From Flavobacterium sp. (GTDB lineage Bacteria > Bacteroidota > Bacteroidia > Flavobacteriales > Flavobacteriaceae), in NCBI RefSeq assembly GCF_017744675.1, contig NZ_JAGIAV010000001.1:1052151-1116150 (forward strand): a DNA stretch of 64,000 nt, given 5' to 3'. Numbering within the stretch: the first letter of the stretch is position 1; the number at the start of each line of letters is the position of its first letter. A program made the position numbers and the translations under genes. This document shows, piece after piece, positions 26,248 through 35,095 of this stretch. The notes beneath the pieces are model-generated. The model was not told the DNA's origin, did not search any database, and worked only from the letters and a program-made list of their open reading frames with translations.

Positions 26248-26658
26248 GTGCTTTCAAAGAAAACAAAATACGGAATTAAAGCTTTAACTTATTTAGCGAG
26301 ACGTGAGAATAATGAGCCTGTGCAAATTGCAGAAATTGCAAAAAGCGAGCACATTTCAATTAAATTTTTAGAGAGTATTTTGTTATTGCTAAGAAATTCA
26401 GGTTTTCTGGGAGCAAAAAAAGGCAAAGGCGGAGGCTATTACCTGATAAAAGATCCTAAAGATATCAGTATGGCCAAAGTATACCGCATTCTGGAAGGAC
26501 CAATTGCGTTATTGCCTTGTGCAAGCCATAATTTCTACGAAAAATGCGATGACTGCGATGATGAATCCACTTGCGCAGCACGACGTTTAATGACAGAAGT
26601 TCGTGATAACACACTTAAAATATTAGAAAGCAACTCTTTGGCAGATATAGCATTCTAA
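26248..26658 (+). CDS. Rrf2 family transcriptional regulator
   Basis: 136 residues with a GTG start (26248). Winged helix at the N-terminus (KTKYGIKALTYLARRENNEP, VQIAEIAKSEHISIKFLESIL, then the wing GAKKGKGGGYYL). Four Cys (about 91, 100, 103, 109) in CASHNFYEKCDDCDDESTC occupy the region where IscR/NsrR/RsrR bind an Fe-S cluster. This family includes CymR, the cysteine-metabolism repressor. Its position between the methionine genes and the sulfate-assimilation genes makes it the obvious local regulator, with candidate sites at 12626 and 27814. Confidence 0.92.
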   Translation: MLSKKTKYGIKALTYLARRENNEPVQIAEIAKSEHISIKFLESILLLLRNSGFLGAKKGKGGGYYLIKDPKDISMAKVYRILEGPIALLPCASHNFYEKCDDCDDESTCAARRLMTEVRDNTLKILESNSLADIAF

Positions 26659-26665
26659 AAAAAAT

Positions 26666-26770
26666 AAACCATATAAGTCATATAAGTTCTTTTAGTCTTT
26701 GCAGAAAGCTTGTTAAATGAACTTATATGACTTATATGGTTTAAATATGACTTATATGGTTTAAAAAATT
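26666..26770. repeat. Long inverted repeat, ATATAAGT family
   Basis: Left arm AACCATATAAGTCATATAAG, right arm CTTATATGACTTATATGGTT with a partial tandem duplication of the right arm (ATATGACTTATATGGTTTAA twice). Same family as 17741-17851. It lies between convergent genes. Confidence 0.8.
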
Positions 26771-26773
26771 GCC

Positions 26774-27556
26774 TTAAAATATCAATTTATATCCAGCCAT
26801 GAAAAGCATTACGGCGATTGCGTTTCTAAGAAGCTGATCGGGCACTTTTCCGCTTAGCATACTTCCCATATAGATTCCAGGAAGCGATCCCATTAGTAAT
26901 TGGCTCAATAATCCTAAATCTAGATTTCCCATTGAAGCATGACCAATTCCGGCAACAAGAGTTAGCGGAACAGCATGAGCAATTTCGGTTCCAACCAAAC
27001 GAGGAGTCGGTAATAATGGATAAAGAAAAAATAAAGTAACAGTTCCGAGTGCTCCAGCTCCAATAGATGTTAAGGTTACTGTTGCTCCTAATAAAACGCC
27101 AATTCCAATAGTCAGCATATTTTGAGTCGTGCTTTCGCTATGAAACTTATCTCCAGCATGCTTTTGAGAAAAAGCCAAAAGTTTCTTTTTAAATATAATT
27201 GCTACAGAAGTAAACAATAAGGCCCATCCTAAACTGTATTTAATAACGCGATTTATAGTTTCAATATCGGTTTTAATGCTATTTAAAATCCATAAAGTCA
27301 ATAAGGCGGCGGGAACGCTTCCTAAAGTAAGCCAGCCTGTAATTTTCCAGTTGATGTTTCCCTTCTTGTTATGTACAAATACTCCTCCGGCTTTGGTAAA
27401 AGCGGCGTAAAGTAAATCGGTTCCTACTGCGGTTGTTGGAGAAATGCCAAAATATAATAAAATAGGAGTCATTAAAGAACCACCGCCAACACCTGTTAAC
27501 CCGACAATAAAGCCTACTGTTAAACCCGCAATTACAAGACCGATCTGAAAATCCAT
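26774..27556 (-). CDS. TSUP (TauE/SafE) family anion permease
   Basis: 260 residues, about eight membrane helices, with the duplicated TSUP motif: FIVGLTGVGGGSLMTPILLY near the N-terminus and LGATVTLTSIGAGALGTVTL in the second half. The family exports or imports sulfite, sulfonates and related anions. It stands opposite to the other genes of the cluster, and its divergent neighbour (27865) is a second TSUP protein, suggesting a pair with different substrates or directions. Confidence 0.9.
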   Translation of the reverse strand: MDFQIGLVIAGLTVGFIVGLTGVGGGSLMTPILLYFGISPTTAVGTDLLYAAFTKAGGVFVHNKKGNINWKITGWLTLGSVPAALLTLWILNSIKTDIETINRVIKYSLGWALLFTSVAIIFKKKLLAFSQKHAGDKFHSESTTQNMLTIGIGVLLGATVTLTSIGAGALGTVTLFFLYPLLPTPRLVGTEIAHAVPLTLVAGIGHASMGNLDLGLLSQLLMGSLPGIYMGSMLSGKVPDQLLRNAIAVMLFMAGYKLIF

Positions 27557-27773
27557 GAAAAAATATTTGCCGCTAAAATAATAACAATTTTATAATTATC
27601 CTATGGATTTGGTAGAGATTAAATGTGTATTTTTACAAATCACAAAATTAAAGTACGCTGTTACAATCTAACGAAGTAGTGCCTAATTTGTTAAATAAAT
27701 TATTAATCCTTTATTAAATCTCTTTTGTCTTGGTTTATAGTAGGATAGCTTCTGTAAAAAACTAAATATATTG

Positions 27774-27804
27774 TTTTGATATTTCAAAATATATAGTACA
27801 TTTG
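27774..27804 (+). promoter_or_regulatory. Promoter of the TSUP2-cysH unit
   Basis: TTTTG (27774-27778), 18 bases, TACATTTG (27797-27804), an exact TAnnTTTG. Transcription starts about 27810, giving a leader of about 55 bases. Confidence 0.7.
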
Positions 27805-27813
27805 CAAAGTAAT

Positions 27814-27836
27814 CTACTAAGCCGATAGGATAATAG
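27814..27836. promoter_or_regulatory. Candidate regulator site at the sulfate-assimilation promoter
   Basis: CTACTAAGCC followed by GATAGGATAATAG, starting 10 bases after the -7 box, so a bound protein would block initiation. The last 13 bases match the site at 12633-12645 except for one G/A. Rrf2 binding is inferred from the local gene at 26248. Confidence 0.5.
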
Positions 27837-27864
27837 ATTTTTAAGAGTAAAAAATCTTAGAAAT

Positions 27865-28767
27865 ATGGAAAATGAACTTAAATTGAACAACACTGCGATC
27901 AAGTCTAATGCTTTATCAAAAGGAAATTTGTGGGTTGTCATACCTGTCGTTTTGCTTGCAAGTTTATTATCTGTATTAATATACAATCATCACGCTGAAT
28001 TTACGTGGGATGGATTTGTAAATGGTTTTAATGAAGAGTTCTTAGTATTTTTTGCCATTGGAGTTTTCGCTCAATTAGTTGATGGGACTTTAGGAATGGG
28101 TTACGGAGCAACTTCAACCTCATTTTTATTGGCTTATGGAGTTCCGCCAGTTATAAGCAGTACCGCAGTTCACGTTTCAGAAATGTTTACGACGGGAGCA
28201 TCGGCACTTTCGCACCATCGTTTCGGGAACATCAACAAGAAGTTGGTAAAACATTTGTTGATTCCTGGAGTATTAGGTTCTATTACAGGAGCTTATTTGT
28301 TGTCTGATGTAATCAATGGAGATATTATTAAGCCATTTATTGCAGTTTATATGATTGTTCTGGCAGTTGTTATCATTAAAAAAGCATTGAGAAAGAGCAT
28401 CGTAAAAAAGAAAACTAAAAAATTGGGCGCTTTAGCTGTTTTTGGAGGTTTTATGGATTCTGTTGGAGGAGGAGGCTGGGGGCCAATTGTGACTTCAACA
28501 TTATTAGGAAGAGGAAGAAATCCGAGATATACCATTGGTTCTGTAAACGCAGCTGAGTTTGCAATTTCATTTGCGAGCGGTATCACTTTCATGCTTTTTG
28601 GAGGAATCCACGGCTGGCAGGTAATTATCGGATTGATTTTAGGAGGAGTTATTTCGGCGCCATTAGCAGCTTATTTGGTTAATAAAATTAAAAGAAAACC
28701 TATGATGGTTGCGGTTGGAATTCTAATTATATTATTGAGTTTAAAAACATTATCTAAATTATTTTAA
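27865..28767 (+). CDS. TSUP (TauE/SafE) family permease, sulfate/sulfite-related
   Basis: 300 residues with an N-terminal cytoplasmic stretch and about eight to nine helices. The TSUP repeats are QLVDGTLGMGYGATSTSFLL and GGFMDSVGGGGWGPIVTSTL, each with the glycine-rich turn. This subtype, next to cysH and other sulfate-reduction genes, is often assigned to sulfate or sulfite transport. cysH starts 26 bases after it, so they form one transcript. Direction of transport cannot be read from the sequence. Confidence 0.9.
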   Translation: MENELKLNNTAIKSNALSKGNLWVVIPVVLLASLLSVLIYNHHAEFTWDGFVNGFNEEFLVFFAIGVFAQLVDGTLGMGYGATSTSFLLAYGVPPVISSTAVHVSEMFTTGASALSHHRFGNINKKLVKHLLIPGVLGSITGAYLLSDVINGDIIKPFIAVYMIVLAVVIIKKALRKSIVKKKTKKLGALAVFGGFMDSVGGGGWGPIVTSTLLGRGRNPRYTIGSVNAAEFAISFASGITFMLFGGIHGWQVIIGLILGGVISAPLAAYLVNKIKRKPMMVAVGILIILLSLKTLSKLF

Positions 28768-28793
28768 AAGATAATTTTAGAAAGGAAGAGATT

Positions 28794-29504
28794 ATGAGTG
28801 CGAGTATTGTACAAGAATTATTAGAGAAAACTAAAGATTTTTCGCTTGACGAAACCTTAGTTTTTTTAGCAGAAAAATTTCCGGGAAAAGTAATTTTTTC
28901 GACTTCTTTCGGTCAGGAAGATCAGGTAATTACAGATTTTATTGCAAAAAGTAACACTGATATTGCCGTTTTTACTTTAGATACAGGAAGATTATTTCAG
29001 GAAACTTACGATGTTTTTCATAAAACATTAAAAAAATACAAAAGGCCAATTGAGGTTTATTTTCCAGAAGCGGCGTCAGTTGAAAATCTTTTGAAAACAA
29101 AAGGACCAAACAGCTTTTACGATTCAGTAGAAAATAGAAAAGAGTGCTGTTTTATTCGAAAAGTAGTTCCGTTAAGAAAAGCGTTAGCAGGAAATTCAGT
29201 TTGGATTACAGGCTTAAGAGCAGAACAATCAGAAAACAGACACGATTTAAGCTTATTTGAATACGATGGAAATTTCGAAATCATCAAATTCAATCCGTTG
29301 CTTAAATGGACTTTAGAAGAAGTTGAAACCTATCTTTCTGAAAACAATGTTCCTCAAAATGCTTTACACAAACAAGGTTTCGTAAGTATTGGATGTGCAC
29401 CTTGTACAAGAGCCATTTTTCCAGGTGAAGATATCAGAGCCGGAAGATGGTGGTGGGAATCAAGCCATAAAGAGTGTGGTTTGCATAGTGCCAAGAAAGA
29501 ATAG
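28794..29504 (+). CDS. cysH: Assimilatory adenylyl-sulfate (APS) reductase
   Basis: 236 residues; reduces APS (or PAPS) to sulfite with thioredoxin. The PP-loop-like STSFGQEDQV, LDTGRLFQETY and RKECCFIRKVVPL are followed by GCAPCTRAI and the catalytic C-terminal ECGLH. The paired CC (about 117) plus CxxC (about 200) are the four ligands of the [4Fe-4S] cluster that marks the APS-using type; the window has no APS kinase (cysC), which agrees. First enzyme gene after the TSUP permease. Confidence 0.95.
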   Translation: MSASIVQELLEKTKDFSLDETLVFLAEKFPGKVIFSTSFGQEDQVITDFIAKSNTDIAVFTLDTGRLFQETYDVFHKTLKKYKRPIEVYFPEAASVENLLKTKGPNSFYDSVENRKECCFIRKVVPLRKALAGNSVWITGLRAEQSENRHDLSLFEYDGNFEIIKFNPLLKWTLEEVETYLSENNVPQNALHKQGFVSIGCAPCTRAIFPGEDIRAGRWWWESSHKECGLHSAKKE

Positions 29505-29743
29505 ATTTTTTTAGAAGAAAGAGGCAAGAGGCAAGACTTTGTTTAAGAAAATAGAAAATAGAACAAAGAATAAAGAATATAGATTTTAGTTCCGGAGGAA
29601 CGATTCATATTGTAGCGCCGGATTTTAATCCGGTGAGGTTAAAGAGAATAGAATAAAGAGTGGAGATTTTAGATTAGGCAGAAAACTTGAAACTTTAAAC
29701 CTGAAACAAAATTTTTACAACAAAAATATCAAACAAAAAAACA

Positions 29744-30643
29744 ATGAGTTCAGTATTAAAAACAAACGCTTTAGAGAGTGAAGCGATATATATTTTCAGA
29801 GAAGTAATTTCACAGTTTGACAAACCGGTTTTACTTTTTTCAGGAGGAAAAGATTCTATTACATTAGTGCGTTTGGCACAAAAAGCATTTTTCCCTGCTA
29901 AGATTCCGTTTCCTCTATTACACGTTGATACGGGACACAATTTCCCTGAAACAATCGCTTTCAGAGATAAATTGGTAGAAGAATTAGGTTTAGAGTTGAT
30001 TGTTCGTAATGTTCAGGATGCTATTGATGAAGGAAAAGTAGTTGAAGAAACTGGTAAATATTCAAGCCGTAATAGCTTGCAGACTACAACACTTTTGGAT
30101 GCAATTGAAGAATTTAAATTTGATGCTTGTATTGGTGGTGCGCGTCGTGATGAAGAAAAAGCAAGAGCTAAAGAACGTATTTTCTCTGTTCGTGATGATT
30201 TCGGACAATGGGACGAAAAAAATCAAAGACCTGAGTTGTTTGATATCTTGAATGGAAAAATTGAAAATGGACAAAACGTTCGTGTTTTCCCAATTTCAAA
30301 CTGGACAGAATTAGATGTTTGGAGTTATATCGAAAAAGAAAAAATCGAGATTCCGTCTATTTATTTCTCACATAAAAGAAAAGTTTTTTTGAGAGACGGT
30401 TTAATCTGGTCGCATTCTCCTTTTGTGTACCAAGAAGAAGACGAACAAATCGAAGAAAGAATTGTTCGCTTCAGAACCGTTGGAGATATGAGTTGTACAG
30501 CCGCTGTTGAATCTTATGCAGCAACAATCGAAGAAGTGGTTGGAGAAATCAGATCATCAACTATCTCTGAAAGAGGTGCCAGAATCGATGACAAACGTTC
30601 TGAAGCTGCAATGGAGAAAAGAAAACAACAAGGATACTTTTAA
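29744..30643 (+). CDS. cysD: Sulfate adenylyltransferase subunit 2
   Basis: 299 residues; catalytic subunit of ATP sulfurylase. The PP-loop SGGKDS (about residue 29), LLHVDTGHNFPE, the GGARRDEEKARAKER block and the C-terminal TVGDMSCTAAVES and GARIDDKRSEAAMEKRKQQGYF are diagnostic. It works as a heterodimer with CysN, encoded 127 bases downstream. The 239-base gap before it contains GTTCC-type and CTTGAAAC-type repeats and no gene. Confidence 0.97.
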   Translation: MSSVLKTNALESEAIYIFREVISQFDKPVLLFSGGKDSITLVRLAQKAFFPAKIPFPLLHVDTGHNFPETIAFRDKLVEELGLELIVRNVQDAIDEGKVVEETGKYSSRNSLQTTTLLDAIEEFKFDACIGGARRDEEKARAKERIFSVRDDFGQWDEKNQRPELFDILNGKIENGQNVRVFPISNWTELDVWSYIEKEKIEIPSIYFSHKRKVFLRDGLIWSHSPFVYQEEDEQIEERIVRFRTVGDMSCTAAVESYAATIEEVVGEIRSSTISERGARIDDKRSEAAMEKRKQQGYF

Positions 30644-30770
30644 TAATTGTTAATGATGAATTGTTAATACAATTCAGAACCTTTAAAAGTAAAAATCAAG
30701 AAAACAAAAACATACAGATTTAAGTTTCGCGAGAACATGAAACTTTAAACCTGAAACAAAATATTACAGA

Positions 30771-32015
30771 ATGGACGTTTTAAAAATAGCAACAGCAGGA
30801 AGTGTAGATGACGGAAAAAGTACTTTGATCGGAAGATTATTGTACGATACAAAATCATTGACTACAGATAAAATTGAAGCAATCGAAAAAAGTAGTAAAC
30901 AAAAAGGATACGATTATTTAGATTTCTCTTTGGCAACTGACGGATTAGTAGCAGAGAGAGAGCAGGGAATCACGATTGACGTTGCGCATATTTATTTTTC
31001 TACTGCAAAGAAAAGTTACATTATTGCCGATACTCCAGGTCACGTAGAATATACAAGAAACATGGTTACAGGAGCTTCGACTTCTCAGGTTTCTATCATT
31101 TTAATCGATGCTAGAAAAGGCGTTATCGAGCAAACGTATCGTCACTTTTTCATCAACAATTTATTGAGAGTAAAAGAAGTAATCGTTGCCATCAACAAAA
31201 TGGACTTAGTAGATTACTCAGAAGAAGTTTTCAATAAAATCAAAGCTGATTTTGAGGCATTAAACGCAAAAAGCACTTTCAAAGAGCAAAATGTAAGCTA
31301 CATTCCGTTAAGCGCAATCAACGGTGGAAACGTTGTGGACAAGTCAGAAAATATGCCTTGGTATGAAGGACAAACTGTTTTAGAACATTTAGAAGGATTG
31401 CATTCTCATGATGTTTATGAGGCAGGAAAAGCACGTTTTCCAGTTCAAACCGTTATTCGTCCAAAAACAGAAGAATACCACGATTTCAGAGGTTATGCAG
31501 GGAAATTATACGGAAACTCTATTAAAGTTGGAGATGCTGTAACAGTTCTTCCTTCTTTAACAGAATCAAAAGTTTCAAAAATTCACTTCTTCGATAAATC
31601 ATTTGACGAAGCTTCTGCAGGTTCTTCAATCACTATCGAATTAGAAAATGATATCAATGTAACGAGAGGCGATATGATTGTAAAATCAGACGAGCTTCCA
31701 AGAATTGAAAAAGATATTACAACGACAGTTTGCTGGATGGACAGTAAAAAACTGGTTCCAGGAACAAAATATCTTGTACAGCACAATACGAACAGAGTTT
31801 TAGCAAAAGTAGAAAGCATTAAAAACACGATTGCAACTGATTATTCAGGAACAACAGAAGCTTCACAATTAGCGATAAACGAAATCGGAGAAGTGAGCAT
31901 CAAACTAAGCAAGCCTTTATATTTTGACGCTTACAACGAAAACAAATCAAACGGAGCTTTTATCTTAATTGATACAACAACCAATACAACAGCAGGAGTA
32001 GGATTTATTCGCTAG
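30771..32015 (+). CDS. cysN: Sulfate adenylyltransferase subunit 1 (GTPase)
   Basis: 414 residues; EF-Tu-like GTPase that drives APS formation by CysD. G1 GSVDDGKSTLIGRLLYDTK, G3 DTPGH, G4 NKMD, followed by beta-barrel domains (SIKVGDAVTVLPS, NDINVTRGDMIV). It ends before any APS kinase domain, i.e. CysN and not the CysNC fusion, which matches the APS-type CysH. The gap to the next gene contains a GTTGATAGTT/CAACAACC repeat. Confidence 0.96.
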   Translation: MDVLKIATAGSVDDGKSTLIGRLLYDTKSLTTDKIEAIEKSSKQKGYDYLDFSLATDGLVAEREQGITIDVAHIYFSTAKKSYIIADTPGHVEYTRNMVTGASTSQVSIILIDARKGVIEQTYRHFFINNLLRVKEVIVAINKMDLVDYSEEVFNKIKADFEALNAKSTFKEQNVSYIPLSAINGGNVVDKSENMPWYEGQTVLEHLEGLHSHDVYEAGKARFPVQTVIRPKTEEYHDFRGYAGKLYGNSIKVGDAVTVLPSLTESKVSKIHFFDKSFDEASAGSSITIELENDINVTRGDMIVKSDELPRIEKDITTTVCWMDSKKLVPGTKYLVQHNTNRVLAKVESIKNTIATDYSGTTEASQLAINEIGEVSIKLSKPLYFDAYNENKSNGAFILIDTTTNTTAGVGFIR

Positions 32016-32097
32016 TTGATAGTTGATGGTTTTTGGTTGATAGTTATTCTGCCAGCAAACCAACAACCAACAACAGACAACCAACAACTAAAGACAA
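32011..32097. repeat. Intergenic repeat before the sulfite reductase
   Basis: GTTGATAGTTGATGG and TTGGTTGATAGTT followed by reverse-complement-like CAACAACCAACAACAG units. The reductase reading frame stays open through it and would give a spurious SKPTTNNRQPTT N-terminus. Confidence 0.6.
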
Positions 32098-32098
32098 A

Positions 32099-34189
32099 AT
32101 GGAAAGTTTTAGAACAGAAATAGAAAATCCGGTAGTTCAGAAAGAGATTATCGAATTAGAAAAAAAGATTCATTTATTCCGAGGAGGAAAAATTGATGAT
32201 GAGCGTTTTCGTAGCCTTCGTTTAGCGCGTGGTATCTACGGTCAGCGTCAGGAAGGTGTTCAGATGATTCGTATCAAATTGCCTTATGGTAAAGTGACCA
32301 GCGAGCAATTGAGAAGAATTACGGAAGTATCCGATAAATATTCTACTGGACGTCTGCATATTACAACACGTCAGGATATCCAGATTCACTACGTAAGTTT
32401 GGACAGAACACCTGAACTTTGGTCAGAATTGGCAAAAGACGATATTACTTTGCGTGAAGCTTGCGGCAATACCGTTAGAAATATTACAGCGAGCGAATTA
32501 GCAGGTGTAGATGTAAACGAACCATTTGATGTTTCTCCTTATGCACACGGTTTGTTCCAATACTTGTTGAGAAATCCAATCTGTCAGGAAATGGGACGTA
32601 AATTTAAAATTTCGTTCTCTTCTTCAGATGAAGATACGGCGCTGAGTTATTTGCACGATTTAGGATTTATTCCAAAAATCAAAGACGGGCAAAAAGGATT
32701 TAAAATCATGTTCGGTGGAGGTTTAGGATCTCAGCCAGCGCATGCAGAATTACTTTCTGAGTTTGTTCCAGTAAACGAAATCATTCCAACGGCAGAAGGA
32801 ATCATTCGTATTTTTGATAGATACGGTGAGCGTGCAAAAAGAATGAAAGCACGTATGAAATTCTTAATCAAAGAAATGGGAAGAGATGTTTTCCTTGATT
32901 TAGTTGAAAAAGAGAAAAAAGCAATCGCTTTTGAAACATACGAAATTGATACCACTGCTTTTGATGGTCCAATTCCAGAGCCAGTTTTAGAAGTGCCGAA
33001 AGTTACAATCGAAGATGCTGCAGCTTATGAAGCTTGGAAAAAATCGAATGTAATTGCACAAAAACAAGCAGGATATTACGCTATCGGAATCAAAGTTTTA
33101 TTAGGAGATTTTTATACTGATAAAGCGAGATTATTAGCAGATTTAGTTAAAAATTACGCAGCAAACGAATTACGTTTTTCATTGCGTCAAAATATTGTAA
33201 TACGTCACGTAAAAGAGGAAAATCTTCCTTTCTTTTATCAAGAATTAGCCAAACTTGACTTTGTTCATTTAGGATATAATTCGGTTGGAGATATTACGGC
33301 ATGTCCGGGTACTGATACTTGCAACTTGGGGATTGCAAGTAGTACCGGTATTGCAGAAGAATTAGAAAGAGTTTTAAGTGCAGAATATCCTCAGTATTTA
33401 AACAACCGCGAAATTGAAATTAAAATTTCGGGATGTATGAATGCATGTGGGCAACATAATATGTCTGCAATTGGATTTCAAGGAATGTCTATCAACTCAG
33501 GAAAATTAGTAGCTCCGGCTTTACAAGTTTTGTTGGGTGGAGGAAGATTAGGAAACGGAGAAGGACGTTTTGCTGATAAAGTAATTAAAGTGCCTAGCCG
33601 TAGAGGTCCGGATGCATTGCGTACCATCTTAAATGATTTTGACGCTAATGCGAATGGGCAAAAATTCCTAAACTATTATGATACAAAAGGAGAGAAATAC
33701 TTCTACGAAATCTTAAAACCATTATCTGATGTAACGAATCTAACAGAAGCTGATTTTGTGGATTGGGGTAACGCAGATAACTACGTAAAAGCAGTTGGAG
33801 TTGGAGAATGTGCTGGTGTTGTGATCGATTTAGTGGCAACTTTATTGTTTGAAGCTAAAGAGAAATTAATATTGGCTCAAGAATCTTTTGACGAGAAAAA
33901 ATGGTCAGACGCAATTTATCATGCTTATGCAGGATTTGTAAATGGAGCAAAAGCTTTATTGTTGGCAGAAAACCAAAAAACAAACCATCACGCAGGAATC
34001 GTTGATTTGTTTGATACTGTTTTTATCGATACCAATAAAATCGAATTGAATTCAACTTTTAAAGACTTGGTTTACCAAATCAATAAAAATGAACCATCTG
34101 AAGCTTTCGCTAAAGATTACATTGCACAAGCGACCGTTTTCTTTGATAAAATTGAAACATTCAGAGCACAAGAATTAGCAAATGCTTAA
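32099..34189 (+). CDS. Ferredoxin-type sulfite/nitrite reductase with C-terminal HEPN-like domain
   Basis: 696 residues from the ATG at 32099 (MESFRTEIENP); the in-frame codons upstream are intergenic repeat. Two half-domain repeats of a siroheme reductase: the RLHITTRQDIQIHYV region, then the [4Fe-4S]/siroheme cysteines in TACPGTDTCNLG (about 400) and KISGCMNACGQHN (about 445). After about residue 565 an unrelated helical tail follows, with SDAIYHAYAGFVNGAKALLL and NHHAGIVDLFDTVF, the shape of a HEPN domain. The reductase makes sulfide from sulfite; the tail's role is unknown. The next gene overlaps by 8 bases. Confidence 0.93.
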   Translation: MESFRTEIENPVVQKEIIELEKKIHLFRGGKIDDERFRSLRLARGIYGQRQEGVQMIRIKLPYGKVTSEQLRRITEVSDKYSTGRLHITTRQDIQIHYVSLDRTPELWSELAKDDITLREACGNTVRNITASELAGVDVNEPFDVSPYAHGLFQYLLRNPICQEMGRKFKISFSSSDEDTALSYLHDLGFIPKIKDGQKGFKIMFGGGLGSQPAHAELLSEFVPVNEIIPTAEGIIRIFDRYGERAKRMKARMKFLIKEMGRDVFLDLVEKEKKAIAFETYEIDTTAFDGPIPEPVLEVPKVTIEDAAAYEAWKKSNVIAQKQAGYYAIGIKVLLGDFYTDKARLLADLVKNYAANELRFSLRQNIVIRHVKEENLPFFYQELAKLDFVHLGYNSVGDITACPGTDTCNLGIASSTGIAEELERVLSAEYPQYLNNREIEIKISGCMNACGQHNMSAIGFQGMSINSGKLVAPALQVLLGGGRLGNGEGRFADKVIKVPSRRGPDALRTILNDFDANANGQKFLNYYDTKGEKYFYEILKPLSDVTNLTEADFVDWGNADNYVKAVGVGECAGVVIDLVATLLFEAKEKLILAQESFDEKKWSDAIYHAYAGFVNGAKALLLAENQKTNHHAGIVDLFDTVFIDTNKIELNSTFKDLVYQINKNEPSEAFAKDYIAQATVFFDKIETFRAQELANA

Positions 34190-34955
34190 TATAAAACCCA
34201 AAATAACTTTAGTCGGTGCAGGTCCGGGCGATCCCGATTTACTTACGCTAAAAGCTGTAAAAGCACTGGCTGAAGCTAATGTGGTTTTATACGACGCCTT
34301 AGCCAACGAAGAAATTCTGAATTACGCACCAAAAAATGCGATTAAAATTTTTGTTGGAAAAAGAATTGGAAACCATGCCTACACGCAAGATCAAATCAAT
34401 CAATTGATTGTAGATAATGCTTTGACGTATGGAAATGTAGTTCGACTAAAAGGTGGAGATCCGTTTATTTTTGGAAGAGGAAGCGAAGAAATAGAATACG
34501 CAGAAAGTTTCGGAATTGAAACGATTGTCGTTCCCGGAATTTCATCTGTAGTGGCAGTTCCAGCAAGTCAGGGAATTTCCATTACAAAAAGAGGAGTTTC
34601 AGAAAGCTTTTGGGCCATTACAGGAACTACATCCGATAGAAAATTATCTTCAGACGTAGCTTTGGCGGCGCAATCTTCTGCAACAGTTGTAATCCTGATG
34701 GGGATGCACAAACTGCCGCAGATTATCGATTTGTTTCAAAAAGAAAACAAAGGAAATCTGCCAGTTGCGATCATTCAAAACGGAACAACAGCAGAAGAAA
34801 AAATGGGTGTAGGAACAGTAGATTCGATTTTAGAAATCGTAAAAGAAAAAGAATTAGGTTCTCCAGCCATTATCGTTTTAGGCGAAGTGGTAAAAGAAAG
34901 CCATAAACTAAAAGGATTTTACGAAGAATTTTTATCAAAAGAAATAATAAGATAA
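34182..34955 (+). CDS. cobA: Uroporphyrinogen-III C-methyltransferase
   Basis: 257 residues; uses SAM to make precorrin-2 for siroheme, the cofactor of the reductase it overlaps by 8 bases. Signatures: LVGAGPGDPDLLTLKA, VVLYDALAN, RLKGGDPFIFGRGSEE and VPGISSVVAVPAS. It is a stand-alone SUMT; the dehydrogenase/ferrochelatase half of CysG is the separate next gene. Confidence 0.96.
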   Translation: MLNIKPKITLVGAGPGDPDLLTLKAVKALAEANVVLYDALANEEILNYAPKNAIKIFVGKRIGNHAYTQDQINQLIVDNALTYGNVVRLKGGDPFIFGRGSEEIEYAESFGIETIVVPGISSVVAVPASQGISITKRGVSESFWAITGTTSDRKLSSDVALAAQSSATVVILMGMHKLPQIIDLFQKENKGNLPVAIIQNGTTAEEKMGVGTVDSILEIVKEKELGSPAIIVLGEVVKESHKLKGFYEEFLSKEIIR

Positions 34956-34956
34956 G

Positions 34957-35095
34957 TTCCCAAGGAACGACCGATTTTGCAACATCAGGTTTAAAACCGA
35001 TATTTACATAGAATTGTTCCGTCAGGAACTAAATATTGGTAGATAAAAAAATGTTGTAAAAAAAAATGTTCCGATAGGAACTACATATTGGTAAC
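34957..35095. repeat. Three GTTCC..GGAAC repeat units
   Basis: Small hairpin units: AGTTCCCAAGGAACGA (34957), GTTCCGTCAGGAACTAAATA then TTGGTAG (35016-35043), and GTTCCGATAGGAACTACATA then TTGGTAAC (35068-35095), the last ending at the next start codon. Another copy is at 39890. Confidence 0.8.

Noticed and set aside
32033..32098. N-terminal extension of the sulfite reductase reading frame
   Set aside because: The extra codons come from a CAACAACC-type intergenic repeat; the ATG at 32099 gives the expected N-terminus.
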